The notes under the pieces: generated by a model | Told to the model about the DNA's origin: nothing | Databases searched by the model: none | Seen by the model: the letters and a program-made list of their open reading frames with translations, nothing else | Shown: in pieces, positions 1-10,900 of the stretch | How positions within the stretch are numbered: the first letter of the stretch is position 1 | How the letters are laid out: the number at the start of each line of letters is the position of its first letter | Assembly (NCBI RefSeq): GCF_025950235.1 | Contig: NZ_JAPDDT010000021.1 | Coordinates: 1 to 64,000 of the forward strand | Direction: 5' to 3' | Length of the DNA stretch: 64,000 bases | Origin: Luteolibacter arcticus | GTDB taxonomy: Bacteria; Verrucomicrobiota; Verrucomicrobiia; Verrucomicrobiales; Akkermansiaceae | Program-made: the position numbers and the translations under genes

Positions 1-116
1 CCGGCACGCGGTGGCGAACAAGCCCGGGCAATCCAGCGAACTCAGAAAGCGTGCCGAACACTATTGGCGTCCCGCCCGTGCCAGCAAAGCGAATGGATAA
101 GCGACTGGCACGCCAT

Positions 117-515
117 TCACTGCCCCCCGCCCATCCCCCGGTTCCGCCGGTACACCACGCGCTTCTTCCGCCAGAACGGGATCAGCACCATGCCGGTCGT
201 GCTATCCTCGCACCACTCGCCATCCACCAGCGACTCGACCGTCCACGAGCAATCGGTCGCCCCCCGCTGAACCACTTTCAGCCGGCACTCCCCGCTCAGT
301 CCGAAGGCAACGGCCGAAAGTGCCTCCTCCTCGTCCTCGAATTCCTCATGCCAGCCATCGAAGCCCACGGTGAACCCGGGCCGCTTCTCCGTCAGCCAGA
401 CCGCAAAGCCGTCGGCATTCGGTGCTTCCACGGTGACCGTGTATCCGCAGACCGAAAAAAGCCGCACGGAGGGATCATCCTGAAGCTTTTTCTGAATCCT
501 TTCGATGGCGGACAT
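117..515 (-). CDS. Hypothetical protein, about 132 aa
   Basis: I do not recognise this protein. It is soluble, acidic in the middle (a Glu/Asp run in the HEEFEDEEEA segment) and rich in Trp/Phe, with no signal peptide or membrane segment. The frame is open further upstream to 575, but the helical start MSAIERIQKK at 515 is the more natural beginning, so I chose it. There is no clear Shine-Dalgarno sequence. The C-terminal end is basic and Gly-rich. It is transcribed divergently from rapA. The small acidic fold with alternating strands could be a stress or immunity-type conserved protein, but nothing in the sequence fixes a function. Confidence 0.6.
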   Translation of the reverse strand: MSAIERIQKKLQDDPSVRLFSVCGYTVTVEAPNADGFAVWLTEKRPGFTVGFDGWHEEFEDEEEALSAVAFGLSGECRLKVVQRGATDCSWTVESLVDGEWCEDSTTGMVLIPFWRKKRVVYRRNRGMGGGQ

Positions 516-731
516 GGGTGAAAATGAAGCCTGCGCTTCAAGACGGGGATGAACGGCAAAAACGTCCGCTGCCATTACCCCGCAGCCGGCCGGTCGGGCA
601 AGATTACAACGGACAGGTGCGCACTACCCGTTACGGATAGTTTCCTACGTAGCCATCCCCGGCCCGTCATTTCCCGCTCCCCGTGCTTGCGGAGTCGCCC
701 CGCACGCGTAGGGTGCGCGCCCCTTTTTAGA

Positions 732-3467
732 ATGCCAGCCACCACCACTTGGAAACGCGGCCAGCGATGGGTCAGCGACAGCGAACCGGAACTCGGCCTC
801 GGCATCATCCTCGACGGCTCCCACGGCCGCGTGGAAATCGTCTTCCCCGCCGCCGGAGAACAGCGCTGCTACGCCATCGATACCGCTCCACTCCGCCGGG
901 TGAAATTCCAGCCCGGCGACCGCATCACCACCCATGAGGGGGTGGAAACCACCGTCGATCAGGTCCGCGAGGAATCCGGCCTGCGCATTTATCAAACCTC
1001 GGATGGCGAGGTGACGGAGGCCCAGCTCGCCGACTCGATGTGCTTCAGCAAGCCGGAGGAGCGTCTTTTCGGTGGCAAGCTCGATGACCCGGGCGACTTC
1101 GACCTTCGCGGCGAGGCCCTCCGGCGTCGTGCCGACATGCGGCGCTCACCCGCCCGCGGTCTCGCCGGTGCCCGTGTCGATCTCATCCAGCACCAGATCT
1201 TCATCGCGAATGAGGTCGCCAATCGTCTGAAGCCGCGCGTGCTGCTCGCCGATGAAGTCGGCCTCGGCAAGACCATCGAGGCCTGCCTCATCGTCCACCG
1301 CCTGCTGCTCACCGGCCATGCCTCCCGCGTGCTCATCCTAGTGCCGGAGCCGCTGATCCACCAATGGTTCGTCGAGCTGCTGCGCCGCTTCAATCTTACT
1401 TTCGACCTCTTCGATGAAGAGCGTTGCAACGCCATGGAGGAGAGCGACCCGGGAACGAATCCCTTCCTCGACCGGCAGCTCGTGCTCGCGCCGATGGACT
1501 TCCTGGCGGACGACGAGGCACGCGCCGCCCAGGCATGCGAAGCCGGCTGGGACGTGCTGGTCGTGGACGAAGCGCATCACCTCGAATGGACCCCTGAGCA
1601 TGCCGGCGCGAACTACGAGGTCGTTCGTACTTTGGCCGCGGAAACGGAAGGCCTGCTACTCCTTACCGCCACCCCCCAGCAACTCGGGCCCGAGGGCCAC
1701 TTCGCCCGCTTGCAACTGCTCGATCCCGAACGCTACCACGATCTCGACCGCTACCGCGAGGAAACCCGGCATTACGAGGAAGTCGCCGATCTGGTGGAAT
1801 CCCTGGCGAATGGCGGCGAGGCCGGCGAGCGACTCGGGGTCCTCACGGCAGGACGCCCGCGCCTGTTAAAAGCGGCGGCCGATTTCCTCTTGGAGAAAGA
1901 AGGCTCCCGCGAGCGCCTGATCCAGGACCTTCTCGATGGCTGCGGCATCGGCCGCGTCATGTTCCGCAATACCCGCGCCCGCCTCGGCGGCTTCCCGGAG
2001 CGCCTGCCGCTGCTCGCGCCGCTGAAGGGCAAGGACGAGATGGCCGCCAAGACCGCTTGGCTTTCTGGTTTGTTAGAGAAGCTTCCCGCAGAGGACAAGG
2101 TGCTCGTCATCGCCAAGACTCGCGAACTCGCCGAACAAATCGTCGAGTCTCTTCGTGATGACACCGGCTCGGTGGCCGCGCTCTTCCATGAGGATCTCAC
2201 CCTCATGCAGCGCGACCGGAATGCCGCCTTCTTCGCCGATGAGGATGGCACTCGCGTGCTCGTCTGCTCGGAGATCGGCAGTGAGGGTCGCAACTTCCAG
2301 TTCGCCCGCCACCTCGTGCTGTTCGACCTTCCGGACCAGCTCGATCTGTTAGAGCAACGCATCGGCCGTCTCGACCGCATCGGCCAGCGTGGGACAATCA
2401 ACATCCACGTCCCCTTCTTGGAAGGCACTTCGGAGGAAACCCGTGTGCGCTGGATCCACGAAGGCCTCGATGCATTCCGTGCCAGTCCGCATGGTGCCGC
2501 GGAGATCCAGCGCGAACTCGCCGATTCTCTCGATGCCGCCTTGGAGAACCCGAAGAAACTGAAGACCCTCCTTGCCGAGACCGAGGCGTGCCGCGCCCGC
2601 ATCTCCGAACGCCTCGCCAAGGGTCAGGATCGTTTGTTAGAGCGCTGCTCTCACCGCCCCGAAGACGCGGCCCGCACCACGGCCTCGATCAAGGCATGGG
2701 ACGACGATGCGGAGTTCGAGGACTTCCTGCTGCGCCTCTTCGAGCACTGTGGCCTCCACATCGAAGACCTCAGCCGCCGCCGCTACTTCCTGCTGCCCGG
2801 CAATCTCAAGTCGGACGCCTTCCCCTCGCTGCCGAACGAAGGTATCACCGTCACGCTCGACCGCCAGCGCGCCCTCGAACGCGAGCACGAGGCCTTCCTT
2901 ACCTGGGATCACCCGATGACCCGCGCGGCGCTCGACCTCCTGTTAGGCTCGGAAACTGGCAATGCCTCCTTCGGCATCTGGGAGTCTCCTTCGGAAAAGC
3001 GCATGCTTCTGGAAGCCCAGGTCGTGGTCGAATGCGTCGCCCCGGCCCGGCTTCACGTCGAGCGCTTCCTGCCGCCCGTACCGATGCGCATCGCAGTGGA
3101 TCACATCGGCGGCGACCAGACCGGCGATGCCTCGCTCGCCGCTGCCAAGCTCCGCCGCGGCGATCCCGCCGCGCTGCTTCGCAACGAAGCCGTGAAGCGC
3201 AAGGTGCTGCCGACCATGCTCGAGCGCGTCCGCGAACTCGGTGCCGAAGCGAGCAAAGGAGTCATCGCATCCGCGCTGCAGACGATGCACGCCCAACTCG
3301 ATGACGAGATCACCCGGCTCAAGGACCTTGCCGCCATGAACGATCACATCCGCCCGGAAGAGATCGATGCGCTCGTCGCCCGCGAACAGGAACTCGCCGC
3401 CGCCATCCGCTCCGCCCGCGTCCGCGTCGATGCCGTCCGCCTCGTCTGGAAAGCACCGTCCATGTAG
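732..3467 (+). CDS. rapA: RNA polymerase-associated SNF2-family ATPase RapA
   Basis: A protein of 911 aa, close to the 968 aa of the E. coli enzyme, that recycles stalled RNA polymerase by ATP-driven translocation on DNA. The N-terminal ~110 residues form a Tudor-like beta region (KRGQRWVSDSEPELGLG). The SNF2 ATPase has a Walker A motif (DEVGLGKT, about residue 172), a DEAH box (about 279) and an ATPQQLG motif III. The helicase C domain carries SEGRNFQ (about 515) and EQRIGRLDRIGQ (about 541), which is typical of RapA. The C-terminal ~300 residues match RapA-specific regions in layout. The frame is open back to 549, but residues before 732 are low-complexity and Arg/Pro-rich, and the ATG at 732 leads straight into the Tudor-like domain. 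Confidence 0.93.
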   Translation: MPATTTWKRGQRWVSDSEPELGLGIILDGSHGRVEIVFPAAGEQRCYAIDTAPLRRVKFQPGDRITTHEGVETTVDQVREESGLRIYQTSDGEVTEAQLADSMCFSKPEERLFGGKLDDPGDFDLRGEALRRRADMRRSPARGLAGARVDLIQHQIFIANEVANRLKPRVLLADEVGLGKTIEACLIVHRLLLTGHASRVLILVPEPLIHQWFVELLRRFNLTFDLFDEERCNAMEESDPGTNPFLDRQLVLAPMDFLADDEARAAQACEAGWDVLVVDEAHHLEWTPEHAGANYEVVRTLAAETEGLLLLTATPQQLGPEGHFARLQLLDPERYHDLDRYREETRHYEEVADLVESLANGGEAGERLGVLTAGRPRLLKAAADFLLEKEGSRERLIQDLLDGCGIGRVMFRNTRARLGGFPERLPLLAPLKGKDEMAAKTAWLSGLLEKLPAEDKVLVIAKTRELAEQIVESLRDDTGSVAALFHEDLTLMQRDRNAAFFADEDGTRVLVCSEIGSEGRNFQFARHLVLFDLPDQLDLLEQRIGRLDRIGQRGTINIHVPFLEGTSEETRVRWIHEGLDAFRASPHGAAEIQRELADSLDAALENPKKLKTLLAETEACRARISERLAKGQDRLLERCSHRPEDAARTTASIKAWDDDAEFEDFLLRLFEHCGLHIEDLSRRRYFLLPGNLKSDAFPSLPNEGITVTLDRQRALEREHEAFLTWDHPMTRAALDLLLGSETGNASFGIWESPSEKRMLLEAQVVVECVAPARLHVERFLPPVPMRIAVDHIGGDQTGDASLAAAKLRRGDPAALLRNEAVKRKVLPTMLERVRELGAEASKGVIASALQTMHAQLDDEITRLKDLAAMNDHIRPEEIDALVAREQELAAAIRSARVRVDAVRLVWKAPSM

Positions 3468-3493
3468 CGCGGAAGGATCGCCTGTTAGGCCCA

Positions 3494-3520
3494 CTGGGAA
3501 CGCGGAATTCATTCCGCCCG
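3494..3520. repeat. Dispersed palindromic repeat, copy 1
   Basis: A 27-bp segment whose core GCGGAATTCATTCCGC is an imperfect palindrome, flanked by CTGGGA on the left. It lies between the convergent ends of rapA and the next gene. The same unit, with one base changed, recurs at 60797 and again in inverted orientation at 60849-60873. Outer bases CCACT/AGTGG here can extend the stem. It may act as a terminator or as a REP-like element. Confidence 0.7.
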
Positions 3521-3575
3521 AGTGGTCCCTACAAGCGCCATGAATCCCGTGCCCCCCCGCGCGGCGGGACTCAAC

Positions 3576-4172
3576 TTATCCAACATGCTCCGCCCGCAGG
3601 CTACGCCGCCAAATGTGAGCTTCGACGTAACACCCAGCCCACCCGTCCCGCTCCTTGTGCGCGTGAATCATCTTCTCGATCCCCAGCCTTGAATACTCCT
3701 CCTGGAGTTCCGTCATCGTAAAGAGCCGCCCCCAAAAACTCTGGCGATCCCAGTCGGGCGGTGGCTGATAAAAAAGCGCCGGTGCACTGGAGCCGTAGAA
3801 CGTGACCAAATGGGAATGGTCCGGATACATGAACGTCAGCTCTCGCTCCGAGAATCCGGACACCTCGATCTCGATCTTCCTCCCCTCGCGGAACATCGTC
3901 AGCGTCTTGTCGAAGCTCCCCAAAAGCGCGAAGTAAGGCCGTCCCTCCGGAGGATGGCCGAACTTTTCGGCATACGCCCGCATCAGAAGATCATCCGCTT
4001 CCCGCCGCCATTTCAGGAAGTCGGGCCCCATCGCGAAACGATTGAAGCCGGTCGTTGCGCTCCTCTCCTTGCGAACAAGCTCCCCAGCCTCCTCCTCGCT
4101 GAGATCGCAGATATTCCGGAACGGCCCGTGGTCCGCTTCGAAATAGTGGGTGATGTAACCGGGAAGTCCCAT
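3576..4172 (-). CDS. Conserved hypothetical protein, 198 aa
   Basis: A cytoplasmic protein with no signal peptide. The N-terminus (GYITHYFEADHGPFRNICDL) followed by SEEEAGELV resembles an uncharacterised group that I recall from Verrucomicrobia and Bacteroidetes, but I cannot name a family. It is rich in aromatic and charged residues (PDHSHLVTFYGSSAP, YQPPPDWDRQSFWG), suggesting a compact globular fold. It ends in the rapA-convergent region. The ATG at 4172 is the obvious start because it opens directly on the conserved-looking segment. No function is assigned. Confidence 0.75.
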   Translation of the reverse strand: MGLPGYITHYFEADHGPFRNICDLSEEEAGELVRKERSATTGFNRFAMGPDFLKWRREADDLLMRAYAEKFGHPPEGRPYFALLGSFDKTLTMFREGRKIEIEVSGFSERELTFMYPDHSHLVTFYGSSAPALFYQPPPDWDRQSFWGRLFTMTELQEEYSRLGIEKMIHAHKERDGWAGCYVEAHIWRRSLRAEHVG

Positions 4173-4217
4173 GCTTTTCTCGCAAGCGAACGTTAGAGCG
4201 CATGGACCGGCAATGCC

Positions 4218-4343
4218 TCACTCCATCTTCTCAATCTCCCGTCCCGCATTAATCTCTAGCCGCTCCTCCGCAGTCGGCTCCACCGTCCGCACGCAGGAAA
4301 CAAGAGGCATCACCGCGAGACCAATCAGAATCATCCGAAGCAT
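4218..4343 (-). CDS. Small putative lipoprotein, 41 aa
   Basis: A very short protein starting MLRMILIGLAVMPLVSC. It has a classical lipoprotein signal peptide with lipobox LVSC at residues 14-17, then a charged tail of about 25 residues (RTVEPTAEERLEINAGREIE). The longer reading frame begins at 4487, but its first 48 residues overlap the end of the neighbouring TIGR03067 gene and look non-coding. The tail is probably a short helix anchored to the outer membrane, in the manner of entericidin or small stress lipoproteins. The assignment rests on the signal and lipobox only. Confidence 0.6.
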   Translation of the reverse strand: MLRMILIGLAVMPLVSCVRTVEPTAEERLEINAGREIEKME

Positions 4344-4396
4344 GATTGCATGCTTCCAAAGTTGAGCGGCAGTCCAAGCACGAATTACAGGATCTC

Positions 4397-4846
4397 TTAT
4401 CGTCGCTCGGTCTTCGTCAGGATCCTGCCCGACCCCGGCGTGGTGCTGAAGTCCGTCGGCCTCGGCAATCCCGGATCGGCACTGCACACCACCAATTGCC
4501 TGCCCTCAATTCGATAGATTGCACGGATCGTCGGCAGCTTGTGATCATAGAAATCGATCATCTTGGGACTCGCCTTCGCATCCAGCGCATACCACTCGTA
4601 TCCTTTGTTTCCACTGATCCAGTGCCGGTTGTGCTGGAAGTGAAAGACGTAGCCATTGCGGCCGGCCATCGCCTTCCCATCCCGCTCGCAATAGGTCACG
4701 GTCCACTCGCCTTCCAATTTCTTGTAGTCTCCCGTGGCCGGTCCCTCAAGCGGCGCCACCAGCGGCCCCGTGTGAGTATCCCGGGAGACGCACGAACAGG
4801 CCAACACCGGAACAACCACCGCCAGCACCGCAAAGATCGTCTTCAT
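4397..4846 (-). CDS. TIGR03067-type secreted lipoprotein, 149 aa
   Basis: It begins with a lipoprotein signal peptide (MKTIFAVLAVVVPVLAC) followed by the family pattern: LEGEWTVTYCERDGK, then a beta-strand region, SPKMIDFYD, then IRAIYRIEGRQLVVCSAD, and a final RPTDFSTTPGSGR. These are the hallmarks of the TIGR03067 domain, common and often multi-copy in planctomycetes and verrucomicrobia. The domain is a small lipocalin-like beta-barrel of unknown ligand. The start at 4846 is fixed by the signal peptide. It lies head to tail with the small lipoprotein gene (stop 4397, next ATG 4343), and both could share a transcript. Confidence 0.85.
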   Translation of the reverse strand: MKTIFAVLAVVVPVLACSCVSRDTHTGPLVAPLEGPATGDYKKLEGEWTVTYCERDGKAMAGRNGYVFHFQHNRHWISGNKGYEWYALDAKASPKMIDFYDHKLPTIRAIYRIEGRQLVVCSADPGLPRPTDFSTTPGSGRILTKTERR

Positions 4847-4905
4847 GTGGCATCTTCAATTTCCCTCCATCGCATGCGGCAACTCCAATCTCATTCGCCC
4901 CACCG

Positions 4906-7900
4906 TCACTTCCCCAGCTCGTCCAGCGACTTGAGAAGCACGACGGCTTGCACGAACGACGCACCGTCAAGGATCCCGGCGCGAATCACCTTGTCGAGGT
5001 GAGGCCGGGCAAGCTCCGGTTTACCCAATCCGACATGGGCGACCGCGTTGAGATAGTGCCACCCGGTTTCATCGTCCTCCGCTTGATCCTTCACCTTGGC
5101 AAGCGCCGCGAGCATCTCCTGCCAATCGCGGTCGAGACGCGCCAGACGGGCGGCCATCAAGGCTGCGCCCATCGGGTCCACCGTGAGCGTCGCCATGTCC
5201 TTTCGCCACGCCCCCGGCAGCAGATTGGCGTGATCGAACCCGGCGGCCAGATCGAGCGTGCGCCGGGCGGAAGAAACCGAGCCCTCATACCAGGCACTCA
5301 TCATTTCCTTCCGGATCACATCGGGCACGGACTCACGGACGAGTTCCAGCTCGTCCGTGCGACCCAGCATTTCGAGCGCCGCGGCGTAGGTGGCGATGCC
5401 CGTGCCATCGAGAAAGTCATCGGGCTTGATCTCACCGAGCAAGCTTTCAAGGCCGGCCTTGTCCCCATTCGCGATCAAGGCCTCCATCGAGCTGCCATAG
5501 ACCGCGATGCCGAGCATGCTCATCTTTTTGGCGTTGAGGACCGCCTGCGGCACATCGACCGGATCGCCGACCTTGCGGTCACGAAACGCTCGCCAGAAAT
5601 CGATCAAGGCCCCGACCGCTTGGCTCTTGTTCGCCTTCAGCGCTTCATCAAGCACGGCATCGATCTCCTTCCAACTCCCGTCAGCCGGGAGCTCCATCCC
5701 CACGAGGGTGCCGCTTAGGGCGAGATTCGCGCGGAAGTCATCCTTGATGCCCAAGGCGAGCTTGAAGAACTCCAATGCCTTGGCGTGATCGGTCTTACCA
5801 CCGGAAGAAAACCAGAACGAAGGATAGCGAAGCCAGCGGGCACCCTCCGTGGCATCATGCGCCGCTGCTTTCATCACGGTAGCAGCACGAACCCCATCCG
5901 CTTGCCGCTCCGTGAGATCGTCGAGCTGCTCCACGTTCATACGCTGCTCCCACCCCGCCGGTGCGTCCTTTGCCACACGCTCGAGGACCGGCAGGAAGAT
6001 CCCTCGCATCGCGCGATCAAACTCGATCGACGGCTTCGCGGTATTCTCCAAGCGCAGCCATGCCAAACGAGTGGTGAGGATGCTGCCGGAAGTGCCGGGC
6101 GCGAGCTTCCACGACTTCATCGCTTCGCGTGCGGCCACAGCAGCATCCAGGTCGCCTGCACCGAGCAGGAACGCATGGAACATCCCGGCGACCTGCAGCT
6201 CCACCGCATCCAGCTCCTTGCCGGCCAGCCGGTCGAGCACCGCTTGTGAGGCAGCGCCCGCGCCGTCCCGGCGACTCTTCGCGATGTCCTGAAGCAGTGG
6301 GTAGTAGCGCTTGGCATACGCCTCGGCGAAGCTTTGGAAGACCGGCTTCTCGGCAAGCTTGGCGAGCAGTTCCACCTGCCCGGTCATAGTCGCGGAAACC
6401 GCCGCCTTCCACAGTAGCGGCAGCCGCAGCGTGAGAGGCAGCGCTTCATCGTCGATGGCATGCGACCACACGGCATCGGCCTCCGGCAGAGTCCGGCAAC
6501 TTGCGGCAGCCTCTACCAGAGCTTCGCCATAGGCCCGCTCGCGGACCTCCGCGGTGGCCCGGTCGCTGAGCGCGATGAGCAAGCGCAGACGCTGCCGCTC
6601 GGCAGGATGAAAGCGGGAGAGATCGCCCGAGAGAACCTTGTCCACATCGCCCACGCGCGGGTCATCCAAATCCGCCGGGCCGACATTGGCATACCAACTC
6701 GGAGCAAGAGTCTCGATGTAGCCGCGAACGGAAGCCTCCAGGCCCTCGTGATGCCCTGCCGACTTGGTCAGGGCATCGAGCTTGGTGGTGATGGCGTCCA
6801 GCACCTTGGCATCCGCCTTGATAGCGGGATCGGTGGACTTTCCCTTGAGGAAAGCAATGGCCTCAGACTGCTTGCCGGATTTTGCGAGAAGATCCGCGTG
6901 CAGCGAAAACCACGTCCCGGCATTCACGAAGCCCGGCCCTTTTTCGATCACGGCCGAGCTGATCGCCAGCGCATCCGGCAGCCTCTCACCGCTAGCCACG
7001 GCAGCCATGCCAAAGACATAAGCGGAGCGCTCGCGGTGCTCGTCACCGCGGCCCGGCGCTTCCCCCCATTGCCCGTCGAGGAGCTTCAAGGTCAACGCGG
7101 GCTCGCCCCGGTCCACCGCCATGCCGGCATGCAGGCGCAGGCAATACTCGATGACGGACAGCTTCGCGATGCTCACCGCCGCCGCGGCATCTTCCACCAC
7201 GCGCTCCTGGCGTGAAACCGTCTGCGGGCGCAGCGGCTTCACGTAGAGGCTCAGCATCGTTTGCAGCGAGCCGATGTGGCAGGGCAGCCAGCGGAATGAA
7301 AGGCCCACCGCGGCCAGATCCTTCGCCACCATCGTGACATCCTTCTCCGCCAGGGCCTTGCGGCAACGCACGTCGACCGCCGTCCCCTGATCCGCGAGGT
7401 AAGGCCGCTGCCCAAGCTCTTCAAGACCGAGACTCTTCAGCAAAGGCACGAAAGAGTCCTTCCACCACCCGTCCATGCGCTTCCATTGTTCGAGCGTCGC
7501 ATCGGGATCCGCAGAAAGAGCGATGGCGTCGACAATCTCGGATATCAGCGGCGAGTCATCATAGGTGGTCGCCGGTACATCGGCCAGGAGCTTCCAGATC
7601 TCCAGCGCATCCTCGCGCTCGCCGAGATGGGCACGCAGCAACCCCGCACGCAAGATACCCTCCACGACCACACGGAAGCCGTGGCGGTCTTCCTTGAACT
7701 TCGCATAGCAAGCAGCAGCTTCATCCCAACGCCCCTGGAGCTCATGCGACTCGCCCAAGGCCGACCACGCGGTCTTCGTGAAGTCGGCAGGCAGGGCGGG
7801 ATCTTCCGTCATCGCCCGCTGGATCGCTTCCGCATCTTTGACCTTGCTGGTGTCGCGCAGCCTCCAGGAATGGGTGAAGCGGCACTCCCAGTAGTGATCG

Positions 7901-10900
7901 TCCGACTTCGGCAGCAGCGCGGACGCTTCGGCCAGTTCATCAAAGAGCACTCCCTCGTCCTTCTCCTCGACCGCGCTGAAGTGGCCGAGCAAATGCCAAA
8001 CGACACGCGAGAATTGCGGTGACGGCTCGAAGGTGCGGAAGTAAGCGGCAGCCGTCGCGATCCATTTCTTGCGATCCTTTCCGTTGAGACCATCGAGCAT
8101 CGCTTCCGTCGCCGCGGCGGTGTCTCCCGGCTTCGTCCCGTCGAAGTACTGCGTCCCCCGTAGTTCCAATGCGGCCAGCACGCGCGCGCGCACGGTGGCA
8201 TACGCCTCGCCACGGGAAAGCCAGCTCTCCAGCGCGGTGGCAGCGGTGGCCAGATGCTTCTTGCGGTCTTCGTCCTCCGCGAGGTCACGGGCCCGTGCCA
8301 GCCAAGGCTGCAGCTCACCGGCCTTCTCCGTCACGCCATCCGTAATCTGTTTGAGCACGGACGCACCACCGTCTTCGAAGGCATCCAGCGCATCACCCTT
8401 GGCCATCATGTCGGCGAGAGCCTCGCCTTGACCGGTGGAAGCCATCGCGGGAATCAAGACCACCAGCGCCGGCTCGGCAGCCTCACCGCCGAAAGCAACG
8501 GCTTGCTTGAGCAACTCCAGCGCTTCCACAGGCACCGGCTTGCGCTCCGCCAGCCACGTGCCGGCAAGGCTGGCCGACCAACCGCGACGGTAGTCGGACA
8601 GACCGGCGTCTGCCACGAGTTCGCGCATCACCTTCAGCGCGGCCTCCGTTTCACCCGTCTCCTGCAGGGCCATGGCGTGAAGATAGCGGGTGAAGGCGAA
8701 GCTCTCCGCATCCACACCCTCCGGACGACGCGCTGCCAAAGGGGCGAGTTCCGCAACCGCGGCGGGATATTCATCCGCCAGCACCCGCAGGTAGGCGATC
8801 TGGACCCGGGCGTCATGGACCGTCGAGGGATCGTTCGGGAAATAGCTCACGACCTTTTCCAAGGCCGCGCGGCGCTTGGCGGCATCCGATCCCGCCGGAA
8901 ACAAGCGGTTCACCAGCGTCATCTGGCCCTGCCCGGTCGGCATCAGCGGCAGCTCGACCTGACCGATGGGTGCCGGCTTGTCCGCCGCCTTTCCTTCCGC
9001 CTGCGTGAGCAGCAGCGGCACACCCAGCCACGCCGCCAGCGAGCGGTTCGCCTGCGCAGGTCCCGCCACCGCTCCCGCTGCGATCACCGCCTCGCGGCAA
9101 TCCAGCCGCAGACTCGCAGTGCAGGTGCCTTCGCCATGGGACCATGATGCCTCCGCGAGATAAGCCGGGGTGTCCAGCTTCAGCGGCTGCGGCAGCGACT
9201 CCGGCCGCCAGCCAGCGGGCAAGCGCACCGTCGTCTCCACCCGCGTCCGGTCGCGCCATTGGAAATACGACGTCTGTCGTACTTGGGTATCACCGTAGTC
9301 ATTGAACAAGCCGGGGGATGAAGGGAAAGGCAGGCTCAGCCGGCCACCGTTGTCGCGCTGCCGCGGCGGCCCGGTCACATAGGCTTTCACCGTCACCTCA
9401 TCCACGATCCTCTGCTCGGCCGGCAGCACCACGTCCACGACTTCCGCACCATCGATGAAATCCTCCACCAGGCTCGTCAGACGGTCGCGTGCGCTCTCGC
9501 GGTCGGCACCGCCGTAGGCACTGGCCAGCCTCACCGCATAGTAGCCCTTCGAGGTGATCGAGAGCCAACCCGTCAGGCGGCCCTCTTCATCCACGGCCAG
9601 GTCGAAGCGATAGAAATCCTCCCCCGCGTCCACCTCCGGCGTCTTGAGCCACTGCGCCTTCCCACCATCGATCGCCAGCACATCGCGCCCAGCGGACGAT
9701 GGACCTAACAGCCCCGGCCGCCCATGGCGGATGGTAGCATCACAAAACACCTGCTGGACGCCTCCCCCCTCGGCGGGCAACTCGGCTACCGCGATGGCGT
9801 GGTTGAAGTGCCGGAAGTCGGGGATGTCGCGGTGAACGACGCCGGCATCGTCGGTATTCACGAGCACCACCTTTGCAGGCACGCCGCGGTGGCGCAGCAT
9901 CGCCACCAGCAGGTTCGCCTTGTCCTTGCAGTCGCCGTATTGGTTTTTCCACACCGTGCCGCAGGTGTAGGGCTGCAACCCGGATACCCCGAATTCAAGA
10001 CCTTCGTAGCGGATGTCGTTGGCCACCCGGTCGTACAAGACATCGAGGATCTCGCGTGGAGATTTTGCGTCCGCCGTCCATTCGGTGACCTTCGCCTTCA
10101 GCTCATCATCCAGCACGTCCTGACCCCTGAGCAGCCCCTGGTACCACGCGGCCATTTCATCCCAGCTCGCAAAGGTCCCGATCCAAGTCGCCGGCCCCAC
10201 CTGCGCCGCGGGCGCGCGATTCGGCTCGTAGGGCGGGCGGCCCGTCGATCCGCGTTTCCACTCGCGGCACAAGCGTCCCTCGGCAGCGGGCAGATCCGTG
10301 GCCCGCACCTCCTTCACGGCCACCGCATGTTCCTTCAGCCTGTCCTTCCACGCGGCGGGGAAATCGAGCACATGCCGGATCTCGCCGACCGGCCAACCGG
10401 GCGACCAGTCGATCACATTGCTGTAGCCACGTTTGACCGATGGCTCTTTGCGCTCATACACCACGATCGCCTCGCACAGCACGCCGGGCTTCACATCGGG
10501 AAATACCACCACCAAATCCTGGGCATCATCGTAGGTGCTCGCGGAGCCGCGATTGCCCTTTTGCAGGAAAGCGGCATTCGGTCCGAGCAGCTTGCTGGTC
10601 CCATCCGGCAGCACCGTGCGGGCAAGCGCGAGGTGGACCGTCTCCTGCCGGGAGTAGAAGCGGTAGCGGTCGTTCGCCGTCGCGTCCGCGCCCTTCGTCG
10701 AGTAGGGCTGCACGATGTAGTGCACGGCGCGCAGATAGGTGCCGTCCTCCTTGACCCGCGTCACCTGCTCGGCCAGCCGCACCGTGCCCGGCTCATCCTT
10801 GCCCGCATGAGGATCCTTGCGGGCGGAGATGTCCTCCAGCAGCGTGAGCAGCGGGCGGATCGAGGTTTCATACTCCGGCGGCGGGGTCGTGGAGACCTCC

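Noticed and set aside
549..731. A longer N-terminus for rapA from ATG 549
   Set aside because: The extra residues are Arg/Pro/Ser-rich with no family similarity, and ATG 732 matches the usual start of RapA.
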